Origin: Linderina pennispora
Lineage: Eukaryota > Kickxellomycota > Kickxellomycetes > Kickxellales > Kickxellaceae
Length of the DNA: 35,526 bases
Assembly: GCF_002104995.1 (NCBI RefSeq)
Contig: NW_024468347.1
Coordinates: 1-35,526 of the forward strand
Direction of reading: 5' to 3'
Shown here: one piece after another, positions 10,030-18,042 of the stretch
Position numbering within the stretch: the first letter of the stretch is position 1
Layout: each line of letters opens with the position of its first letter
Notes under the pieces: generated by a model
Databases searched by the model: none
What the model was told of the DNA's origin: nothing
Seen by the model: only the letters and a program-made list of their open reading frames with translations
Translations under genes and position numbers: made by a program

Positions 10030-12273
10030 TCACCATACAAATACAATCGCAGCGATTATCGTGAAGAGCACCAGTATGATAGCAAGCTCGATAAGAACAG
10101 TGCGGGACTGGTCGTGTAGCACCTCGGGCTCAATTACCTCGTAGTAGTGCTGGTCTAGGTCAATCGTCCATGAGCTGCCCATGCACCGTGAGCGCAGCAT
10201 TAGTGTTACCAGTCTACTCACGAAGCTGTTGACAGGCATCAGTGTGGTCTGGTACGACCACAATGAAGGACTTGAGACAGCGGCAGGAATTGCAACTATA
10301 TTACCGCAGGATCCAGATATGTACTGCCAGCCGGTAAGGACAGTGCCGGAGATGCAGGCCTGGTACGGGTCGACGAATGTCCCTGTGATGATACGCACAC
10401 GTTTGAGATCGAGTCCCTGTTGGCTGGGATCGGTTTGCACAGCCATCTCGGGATCGCGAGTACGGGTTAGCATGTGTGATTTGACAATTCTCGTCGACCG
10501 CCTGCGCATAAACCACAGACAGATGCTGACACGTCGCCATGCAACCACGCCAATCGAGCAGGCAGCAAATAGGAACGGGAGGGCAAATACTCGCCAAGCG
10601 GTGTGCACATGGCCCAGCGTCATGGCAGTGGCTACAGCGAGGCCTACGAAAAGCGACATAAACGCAGCGGTTAAACCGATGATACCCTCCTTACGCGAAA
10701 TGTTCTGCGACGCCTGCCAGCAAAAGTCTGGAAAGTGGTTGGCAACAAGGTGGGCCGTTGCTAGCTTTGCAATGGTGTCAAAGAGAGCTGGAGGAACAGC
10801 GTTTGGCTCAAGCTGCTCGGAAATAGACTGTGGAACCGGTTTGTATCCCAGAATATCGACGTTCTTGCCTCCAGAGATAACAGACACGAAAGGCGGGCGA
10901 GGACGTAACGAAGGGTGGTGTTTTCGGAGCTCGCCAACAGAGATGAGGCGTTGAGTGCGCATTGCAGTCGCCTCAGTAGGCGATATCGAATCAGCGTCAG
11001 GGTTGAGTGCCAGCTGGGACATCATCTTTCCCAATCTCATGGTGGGCATGGTAGAGATGCGGCGAATGCCAGCAATAAAATCCTTTGCAGTGGTTGAGCC
11101 ATTTAGCGCAGCTGCATGTACCTCAGCATAATCGTCAGATTCAGAGTCGGAATCTTTGACTCCGAATTTAAGCGACAGCGGGGACTGAACCTGGTCCAGA
11201 TTAACCCGACGCAGCTGGACTTGAGAGACGAAGTTGCGCTTGAGAATATAATCGGGCTGCTGGAACTGAAGCGAGCGCTGGGTAACCAGGCCAAGAGTCA
11301 CCATGCGACGAGGATTTTGCGGCTCGTGGCTTCCGGTTTCAATAGAGTCGTCGTCGCCAGTACGCGACTGTGCAACTGTCGCTGCTGCTGAATTAATTTT
11401 GGCGCCTGAGGCTGACGACCGGGCTGAAATCATGTCGCCTGGGCAGAGCAGTGGCCGCGTTAGATGCGTGATGCTGAGCGGCAGGCGCTCCTTGATAAAC
11501 CGCAGTTCAGCATCTGGGATGACCAACTGTTCGGCGGCGTTGTCGTCAAGGAATCGCATCCAGCACTCCAGGACAAGTAGAGACTGTATTTGCTGCCTGT
11601 TTTCCTCCTGCTCTTTGGATTCAGACTCGAGCACATAGTCACAGGGCGTAGCAGGTAGTGAGTGTCGCCGGCAACTGAGCAATGCCTTTGCGGGTGTTTC
11701 AGCGTGGGCAACTGGCGTAGCCTCAGAAACGCTCTCCTGGTCAGTGTCGGCTCCCTGCTCCTTGGCCTGGTGTAGGCCGAAGGAAGCTGCATGTAGGCTG
11801 GATGAGCTCTGTGTGTCCGTGGTTCCAGAGCTGATCGTGCTGCGGCCGTGGCTAGCAGCACCCTGATGAAGATCTGTAAAGCTGTGTGCCTTGAGCGTGT
11901 AAATGTTTCTGCCAGAGGCTGCTGCGGCATTCAAGCCACGGGATCGCAAATTTGGTACCGAGATTGACCGCATCGAGATACGGTCAACAGGCAAGCGGGC
12001 TGATCTCAGCGACGACAAGTTGGAATTCGACAGCGCAAACTGCTCGGGTATTCCAGGACGTGAGCTAGCTGCAGTAGTTGCTGTCTTGTGTAGTGATTGC
12101 ACGCCGCTGCGGTCAAAATATACAGTGCGATAGCGCTGGTACCACTCACAGAATGCAAGCGCGTTTTTTGCTTGCGAATCGCGAGAGACGAACAGGCGGA
12201 ATTCATCAAGTGATAGAGGTGGGGCGGTGATATTTGCCACCATGGCGTCGAATAAGCCAGCGTAGTCCTTCAT
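10030..12273 (-). CDS. RGS-domain membrane protein, Rax1-like (paralogue B)
   Basis: A 747-residue protein with the same architecture as the gene at 5961 but with long insertions. The RGS box opens at residues about 18-50 with LSLDEFRLFVSRD and NALAFCEWYQRY. It is interrupted by some 170 Ser-rich residues and resumes with LVIPDAELRFIKERL, which lines up with INIPDSMQQYIANCI of paralogue A. A second insertion precedes the closing helices, PPALFDTIAKLATAHL. Two membrane spans follow (about 527-550 and 557-583), then a cytosolic stretch, and a final span at about 725-746 that ends the protein. A Rax1-type polarity or G-protein role is inference. The start is the ATG at 12271-12273, just before the conserved domain. 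Confidence 0.7.
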   Translation of the reverse strand: MKDYAGLFDAMVANITAPPLSLDEFRLFVSRDSQAKNALAFCEWYQRYRTVYFDRSGVQSLHKTATTAASSRPGIPEQFALSNSNLSSLRSARLPVDRISMRSISVPNLRSRGLNAAAASGRNIYTLKAHSFTDLHQGAASHGRSTISSGTTDTQSSSSLHAASFGLHQAKEQGADTDQESVSEATPVAHAETPAKALLSCRRHSLPATPCDYVLESESKEQEENRQQIQSLLVLECWMRFLDDNAAEQLVIPDAELRFIKERLPLSITHLTRPLLCPGDMISARSSASGAKINSAAATVAQSRTGDDDSIETGSHEPQNPRRMVTLGLVTQRSLQFQQPDYILKRNFVSQVQLRRVNLDQVQSPLSLKFGVKDSDSESDDYAEVHAAALNGSTTAKDFIAGIRRISTMPTMRLGKMMSQLALNPDADSISPTEATAMRTQRLISVGELRKHHPSLRPRPPFVSVISGGKNVDILGYKPVPQSISEQLEPNAVPPALFDTIAKLATAHLVANHFPDFCWQASQNISRKEGIIGLTAAFMSLFVGLAVATAMTLGHVHTAWRVFALPFLFAACSIGVVAWRRVSICLWFMRRRSTRIVKSHMLTRTRDPEMAVQTDPSQQGLDLKRVRIITGTFVDPYQACISGTVLTGWQYISGSCGNIVAIPAAVSSPSLWSYQTTLMPVNSFVSRLVTLMLRSRCMGSSWTIDLDQHYYEVIEPEVLHDQSRTVLIELAIILVLFTIIAAIVFVW

Positions 12274-12687
12274 GGTTTATTCGTGTTAAAGGGTATTGGA
12301 GAGAGGGAAATGTCTTACAAAGAGGCGAAGGAGTAAGGGAATGTGCCGTGGCAGGATGGGTGGCATGAAGGTGCCCAGGTGCTGATGGTTTTAAGCAAAG
12401 TAAAGGACGAGGGATCAATGCAGCAGGCTATATGCTGTAGCATTCTGTTGAGCAAGGCATTGTCACAGCCCAGACAGAAATGTGTTGTTTGAACCAAAGG
12501 GGGGTATATGTCATTAAACATAGGCCTACTGAGGGAGGCGAGGGAGGGAGGGAGGGACGAATAGACAAAAAACCAACAGTTTTGTAAACAAACATGTCAA
12601 ATCCCACGTGCAGCTGATGGAGAGCTTATCAAGGCATTTCTAGAAATGGTACAGCAGCAGCAGCAGCAATCATCATATATGCACCGA
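12274..12687. other. Unique sequence between RGS gene B and right repeat arm
   Basis: This 414-bp stretch should hold the promoter of the minus-strand RGS gene. It contains four G3 tracts separated by single A residues at 12542-12556, a canonical G-quadruplex motif. A (CAG)5 run at 12652-12666 lies 22 bp from the inner edge of the repeat arm, which itself begins CTTCAGCAG. No gene is seen. Confidence 0.6.
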
Positions 12688-13080
12688 CTTCAGCAGTGGT
12701 GGGGGGTGATGGAATTGACAAATTGCAGTCGTGGTCGACATGGTGGTTATGTCCAACAGCGTGTTTATTTGAGCAGCAACTCAGAGAAAAGAGACCAGCT
12801 ACAAAGCTCCCAAGAGACGCGCCCTAGGTGGATAACAGGTATCCAGCTCCACGCCCGGTGGCAAGCCCTCCTGCTAACAGGACAGCCGCCACACGAAAGA
12901 AGGACGAGGAAACTAGGAACTGCGCTTTGGTAACTGTACAATATTCCCAATGTGAACTTGGTACAGGTGAAAGAGTTGAGCGGAAGTCGCCAGAATATAG
13001 CCGGCCCTGCCCTCAGAACCACTGCGTCAAACAACCACTAGATGGACACGGCTGCTGGGGGGCAGAGAGGAATGCGCTGC

Positions 13081-14051
13081 TTAGTACAGGCGGTGGGGCT
13101 TGCCCATGGTGCTCTTGATGTACAGCGACTTGACGTTCTGCCAGCGCTTCTTGAGCAGCGACACCAGGAAGTTGACAGCAAGCATGATGTTGCCGAGAAC
13201 CTCGTCCTCCTCCATGCTGACGTTACCGATGGCAACGGCCAGGCACAGAACCTTCTTGAGCTGGAACTTGATGGTGGCACGGATCTCGTCGGCACGGGCA
13301 GTGAGGTCGTCGGTGTGCGACACGGGGGGTGGGGAACTTACCGGCCTTGTGCAGACCAGGACCCAGCAGACGCGGGATCTGCTTGATGAGGGCCTCCGAG
13401 GCAATGAACGCATCGTACGAAGCAGCCATCTTCTTGATGAGCTTCTTGTTCTTGTTCATCTTCTTGAGGTCCTCGACCGAGCGGAACGGCATGTCGATGG
13501 CCTTGGCCTTGTCGACATCGTGGGCGTCACCAAGGATGCACACGGTCATCTTGGGGCGCGGGATGTGGGGCAGCTTGATGGTGCCCGAGAAACGCTTGTC
13601 GCGCTGCGGGTCGTAGTTCTTCAGACCGATCTGGAGCTCGACAGTCTCGACAAACTTGCGCTTGCTCTCGGCAGACGCAGCAAGGAGGGCACGGACCTCC
13701 TCGCGCACAGCAGCAACCTGAATCTTGCTTCCGCTACAGGGTGTGGTGAAGCAGTGGTTGTAGAGTGGGGTGAATTAGGCTGTGTGAAAGGGCTCTTTGG
13801 TGCACAGGCGTGCATAGACGCGTACATGCATGCGCATATGTGCGAATGTGCGTGTGCTGGTTGCTGCTGAGTGGGAAGGTGCCGAGGCTGAGGGTGCACG
13901 CAGGCCAATGCCGATTCCGGCCCAATGTCTGCCGCCTCTGCCCTCTGCGCGCATGCCCCTGCCTCGGTCCGTCACCCACAAAGAAAATCCGTCAGCGGCT
14001 CCAGCAGCTCCGGCGCACTATTTCCGCGGCGTATCCGTCGACGTACCTCAT
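13081..14051 (-). pseudogene. RPL10A: Ribosomal protein uL1 copy 2, frameshifted
   Basis: This is the mirror copy of the gene at 3764-4733, with the same 5-base exon 1 (14047-14051), the same intron and exon 2 from 13733 down to the stop at 13081-13083. A sixth base in the C-run of the KFPTP codons (G6 on the plus strand, 13324-13329) shifts the frame. The reading frame from the start leaves the uL1 sequence after about 145 residues and continues as unrelated sequence, while the remaining conserved C-terminal part is open in another frame. Nothing else differs from copy 1. It is either a very young pseudogene or a homopolymer error in the assembly; the sequence alone cannot decide. Confidence 0.85.
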
Positions 14052-14294
14052 TTTTGGATGGATTCGAAAATCGGGGGTTGGGAAATAAAGGGCGTTTCAC
14101 CAGGCGCCGCGGATCACGGCTGGCCTTAGGCAGCAGCTGACCGCAGCTGGCACTTCCCCTCCCCCAGACACAGCCGTGATTGGCTGCGCCGCCAAAGCCC
14201 GACCTTTTCTCGTGCTCTTGGAGCCACACTTTTCGCCCACCTTGCTCTCTTTTGCTTTTCGTCCCCCCCCCCCGATTCGCAGCCTCAGTCAGCA
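14052..14294. promoter_or_regulatory. Bidirectional promoter RPL10A/RPC11, copy 2
   Basis: Mirror of 3522-3763 with one extra base. The homopolymer in the RPC11 leader is C11 here and C10 (on the RPC11 sense strand) in copy 1. Both genes of this arm should therefore still have their promoters. Confidence 0.7.
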
Positions 14295-14630
14295 ATGCAC
14301 TTTTGCCCGTCGTGCTCGAACCTGCTCCTGGTGGAGAACGGCGTCGGCGAGAACGGCGAGACGTGTCTGGTGTGCCAGACGTGTCCGTACCAGTTCCCGA
14401 TCCGGCGGCAGATGATCTCACGCACAATCCTCAAGCGCAAGGAGGTGGACGATGTGCTGGGCGGCGAGGAGGCGTGGAAGAACGTCGACTCGATCGAGAC
14501 ACCATGCCCCAAGTGCCAGCACCAACGAGCCTACTTTATGCAGATCCAGCTCCGGTCCCTCGATGAGCCGGCAACCATCTTCTTCAAGTGCTGCAACTCC
14601 GAGTGCAGCCACACCTGGAAGGAGGGGTGA
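14295..14630 (+). CDS. RPC11: RNA polymerase III subunit C11, copy 2
   Basis: It encodes the same 111 residues as 3186-3521, with both zinc ribbons and the DE acidic pair intact. The copied block stops two bases after the TGA, so this copy has its own unique 3' region starting at 14633. If both copies are real, the cell carries two functional RPC11 genes with identical promoters but different 3' ends, which would let transcripts be told apart by their 3' tags. Confidence 0.94.
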   Translation: MHFCPSCSNLLLVENGVGENGETCLVCQTCPYQFPIRRQMISRTILKRKEVDDVLGGEEAWKNVDSIETPCPKCQHQRAYFMQIQLRSLDEPATIFFKCCNSECSHTWKEG

Positions 14631-14632
14631 GA

Positions 14633-15590
14633 AACTTGCTAGGCACTAATTTCAATGTACATAATAGTATCCCCCATATACTCGATTTGGCTTAGCAGGT
14701 GAACCTTAAAGGATGATCTGTATTGGGATGTCTTGGCATTTCAATTGATAGGGTGGGAATGCTGCAGTTTCTGACAAAGATTGCAGATATATTCGGGAGA
14801 TGCTGTGCACCAATTTCTGCATCATGTCGGACAAGCTTTTGCTTTTCTCGGACGTCATTGCTCCCCCCTCCGCGCTCTTTATCCAGGCTCCCCCCAAATG
14901 ACACAAACCATTCAACAACACCATTTGCCAATGTGCTTTCAACTGACGAAAAGTCATGCAACCGAGCATTGCTTCTTTCAGCCACTTGAGTACCCCACCC
15001 ACGGCCCTGCTGCACAACCTCGGCGGCATTCGTGAGCGTATCCGCGATTTGGCAAGCCGAAGTGGACAACTGCTGAAAGATGCCCACAAGCGGAAAAACC
15101 AAGTATCCCAAACGATGCTGGACAGCAAGACTTCGCTTGGGATTCTCAGCGCCGTGCCGGATGGAAAAGAGTGAAAAAAGACTGCTGTATGGAAGGTTCT
15201 GTAGAGCGGAAACAAATGGCGGAAATGCGAGCCACCTTTGGAGCACACATTCTTAGCTTATTGTGTATTCGCAAAATGCGTCAGAGGTGGGTGGAGATAG
15301 GGTGGCTAGTTGGGGGGAGTAGGAGCGAGCGGGCGCATGGGAGGCTGAACAGCCGACGTAGTTCCGAGGGTGACCGCGGGGTGCCAGCGTGTGCAACGCC
15401 ATAGCGGCTGTATATTAGAAAGAGTCTGGAGCCCTCTTCCCTCGCCAAACAGCCAACTGGACAGCCCTTTTTTATTCTTTTCGAGAGTGCCCCTAGTTCC
15501 TTTAGCATCACTCTTTCATTACATTCCTATCTGTGCTAAGCAGCTGTCTGCGGATCCACTAGTGCGTATAATATCCGATACTCCATATCG
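14633..15590. other. Intergenic stretch after the right arm
   Basis: About 960 bp between RPC11 copy 2 and the DUF229 gene. Apart from the small ORF at 14956-15174 I see nothing firm. Two overlapping minus-strand ORFs of about 180 codons cover 14692-15248 in different frames, but neither resembles a protein family. The last 130 bases before 15591 are pyrimidine-rich, as expected for a leader. Confidence 0.45.
14956..15174 (+). CDS. Possible small helical protein (72 aa), unrecognised
   Basis: An ATG-initiated ORF of 72 codons. After a short N-terminal leader its residues form one long amphipathic helix (LLHNLGGIRERIRDLASRSG and beyond) with many charged residues. The spacing L-x2-I-x2-x-I-x2-L is like that in small coiled-coil subunits of multi-protein complexes, such as Mediator or BLOC-type subunits, but the match is too weak to name. 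It could be a complete gene or one exon of a longer gene. The antisense ORFs over the same bases are less protein-like. Confidence 0.35.
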   Translation: MQPSIASFSHLSTPPTALLHNLGGIRERIRDLASRSGQLLKDAHKRKNQVSQTMLDSKTSLGILSAVPDGKE

Positions 15591-17693
15591 ATGCAGTCAG
15601 ATTCCAAAGCCGAGGAAATGTTTGCCCCCGAGCATTTTGTCGAGCTTTCGGCTGTATCGCGGTCGGCCTCGGAGGCCTCAACAGACTATCTGCTTCCGCA
15701 TATCAACCAAAAGGCCAGCGAGTCGCGGCGTTTCCTTCGCCTGGTGTCGTTCTGCATTCCATTGCGACTAAAGCACCCGCTCAATATCGTGTTGTTCACA
15801 CTGACCTGCACCTGGGTGTCCTCATACCTGCTGAGTCTCCAGGGCGGCGATCTTCTATTTATAAACGAAAACCTCGGTATCATGGGGGCCGAAATCCTGG
15901 TCTCGGTGCTCTCATTGACAGCGATCACGGTTATCCTGTATACGCGGCGGATGCGCCCGACGACACGAAAAACAACTGTGACCATGGCACTGGCGCTATT
16001 TGTTTTGCTGTATGTGTATGACCATGGCGAGCGGTTCGAGCACCATGGGTTCTACAATCTACTGGTGTTTTTGCTGATTTACGTGCCACTGAATCTGGTC
16101 ATCGTCAGCCTCTATGTGCTGTACACAACAGTGCCGCATTTCCTGGCGATATTGTTCTTGGCGGTTCTTGGGTTGGCGTGCGGCGTCACAGTGGCGCTGC
16201 GGCACTACATTGCGGTGTTTGACCAAGGGATGTTTGACAGAATGCGCGCAGTTCCTGGTGAGTGTCAGTGGCAAGGAAACAACTACCCGCTGGTCGATCT
16301 GCTGCCGGCAGGCACGCAGAACTTCTGGGCTGGCAGCATGACGTGCAAGCCAGAGGATTTGAAATTCGAGGCGAGTATCGATGGCGAAGGTCTGCTTAGC
16401 GTCAATTGCTCGCAAAGCTCCGTGTACGTCGATGTCCTGCCGGAGACCAGAGAGTGGCCGCTCAAGGACAAGTCCAAGTGGCAGGTGTTCAATCACCGGG
16501 TGCTGGACCGCACAACACATGTTCCGTACACAAAGCCAATGCAGCTCAATCCGGGCACGCAGGCCGTGGTGGTGCGGTGCGGTACAGGTAGCAAGATCGT
16601 AACAAGGGTTAGCCCGCGGCCCTCGGAGCTGCCGAAATTCACGCCGCCCGCCGATACGCGCAGCCCGACCGAGCACTTGGAGGACCACCCGGGCGCGCCT
16701 CAGAAGCGGCCAAACGTGATGTTCCTGTTTGTTGACGCTGTCTCGCATAGACAGTTCTATCGGCGACTGCAGAAAACCGCAAAGGTGCTTTCCACCCTGC
16801 ACGAGCCGGGCAAGACCGAACTGACCGAGCTCTTCCGGTACCACTCACTGGGCGTCAGCACCGACAACAGTACCAAGGCCATGTACATGGGCGAGATATT
16901 CCCTGGGCGCAATTCTCTGCCGATCTGGGCGTATTTCCGTGACCGCGGGTACGTTACTGCTCGCGTGGAGACGTCGTGCGAGGACTGGGCCACAACATAT
17001 ATTGCGGATACGTTCGATTCACTGGATTTTTCGGTCGGCGGACGCAGTCTGGACTATGAAATGTCGTCACCGTTCTGCATGCCAGAGTTTTACCCGAGCT
17101 CGGGCAACTCGTTTGGTAACTTCAAGGGCCCGTTCTCGATCACAGCAAGGTGTTTGTACGGGCGGCATGTGCATGAGTACGGATTCGACTATGTCAATCA
17201 GTTCAGGAAGGAGATGCGGGAAGCGAACGAAACCAGGCCGTACCTGATGATGCTCAATCTGATGGAGGGACACGAGGGCACGGGCGAAGTTCTGCGCTCG
17301 CTCGACAACAGGCTGTCGCAGTTCCTCGTGGAGCTGAAGGAGAGCGGGGAGCTGGAGGACACGGTGCTGTTCTTGCTGTCTGACCATGGTCTGCACATGG
17401 GTTTGAATTTTGCATTCCTGAACAGTGGGCAGATTGAGCACAAAAACCCGTTCTTCTCTATGGTCATGCCAAGCTATTTGCGCTCATACGTGGACCAGCA
17501 CACTAGGCACGGCCTGTACACGAACGAGCAGCGCCTGACGACGCCGCTTGAGACGCATTATGCGCTCAAGACACTGGCCAACTGGCCAAGGTACGACCAG
17601 CAGGATTTCGACCGCTCTCTGTTCACACCGGTGAAGGCGGCACGGACGTGTGCCGAGGCAGGCGTGGGAGCAAACTTTTGCATGTGCAAGTGA
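15591..17693 (+). CDS. DUF229/sulfatase-fold membrane protein
   Basis: A 700-residue protein. About five hydrophobic spans occupy residues 60-215, including VLFTLTCTWVSSYLL, ILVSVLSLTAITVIL and a long hydrophobic stretch near 160-210. The C-terminal two thirds belong to the alkaline-phosphatase/sulfatase superfamily as in DUF229: NVMFLFVDAVSHRQF with metal-binding Asp382, STDNSTKAMYMGE with Ser427/Thr428 as candidate nucleophiles, and LLSDHGLHMG with Asp598-His599. The membrane topology suggests a lumenal or extracellular catalytic domain. The substrate is unknown; related families transfer or remove phospho- or sulfo-groups on glycans and glycolipids. The start is the ATG at 15591. Confidence 0.8.
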   Translation: MQSDSKAEEMFAPEHFVELSAVSRSASEASTDYLLPHINQKASESRRFLRLVSFCIPLRLKHPLNIVLFTLTCTWVSSYLLSLQGGDLLFINENLGIMGAEILVSVLSLTAITVILYTRRMRPTTRKTTVTMALALFVLLYVYDHGERFEHHGFYNLLVFLLIYVPLNLVIVSLYVLYTTVPHFLAILFLAVLGLACGVTVALRHYIAVFDQGMFDRMRAVPGECQWQGNNYPLVDLLPAGTQNFWAGSMTCKPEDLKFEASIDGEGLLSVNCSQSSVYVDVLPETREWPLKDKSKWQVFNHRVLDRTTHVPYTKPMQLNPGTQAVVVRCGTGSKIVTRVSPRPSELPKFTPPADTRSPTEHLEDHPGAPQKRPNVMFLFVDAVSHRQFYRRLQKTAKVLSTLHEPGKTELTELFRYHSLGVSTDNSTKAMYMGEIFPGRNSLPIWAYFRDRGYVTARVETSCEDWATTYIADTFDSLDFSVGGRSLDYEMSSPFCMPEFYPSSGNSFGNFKGPFSITARCLYGRHVHEYGFDYVNQFRKEMREANETRPYLMMLNLMEGHEGTGEVLRSLDNRLSQFLVELKESGELEDTVLFLLSDHGLHMGLNFAFLNSGQIEHKNPFFSMVMPSYLRSYVDQHTRHGLYTNEQRLTTPLETHYALKTLANWPRYDQQDFDRSLFTPVKAARTCAEAGVGANFCMCK

Positions 17694-17868
17694 AGAAAAT
17701 GTTGTATTTACAGGTACCAGAATTACTCTGCTCGCGATGCAAGCTCGGCTGATAGTCAGCATGGGTTGACACGTCGATAAGAGCATCACGGCGAACCCAT
17801 CATTTGAACGTGTCGGATGGTTGTTGGTGCAATGGCGGTCATGGACATCTCCCACCTTGGTGGCCTGC

Positions 17869-18042
17869 TCAGCGCAGGCGCTTCAGCGCTGGCTCGCTGC
17901 TGCTGGCAGCAGAATCGCCTGCTGCTGCTGCACGCCTCTTGTGTGGGTTCTTTGTTTCAGGGGTGGTGCCAGAAGCATTGGCAGCAATGGCCGTAGAGCG
18001 ACGGAACCGTTCAGGAATACTGCCTGAATCACAGAGTGACTA
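17869..18042 (-). pseudogene. Fanzor C-terminal tail beyond an in-frame TAG
   Basis: Directly after the TAG at 18040-18042 the same frame stays open for 56 codons to a TGA at 17869-17871. It reads GSIPERFRRS, which is the motif that follows the RuvC-III segment in zygomycete Fanzors, and then a basic, Ser/Ala-rich tail with KRR and LKRLR clusters like nuclear-localisation signals. The TAG therefore looks like a nonsense mutation inside the original coding frame, not the ancestral end. The catalytic residues lie before it, so a truncated nuclease could still be made. Confidence 0.75.

Larger units (their letters stand above)
12688..14632 (-). repeat. Right arm of 1.94 kb inverted repeat
   Basis: This is the reverse complement of 3184-5126, 1945 bp long, with the two extra bases explained by the longer homopolymers at 13324-13329 (G6 on plus) and in the C11 run just before 14275. 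Both flanks are unique: CAG/CAA repeats and CATATATGCACC on the inner side, and a different 3' region after RPC11 on the outer side. Confidence 0.95.

Noticed and set aside
14692-15248. Two minus-strand ORFs of about 180 codons
   Set aside because: They cover the same bases in different frames and neither resembles a protein; at most one could be real and there is no evidence for it.
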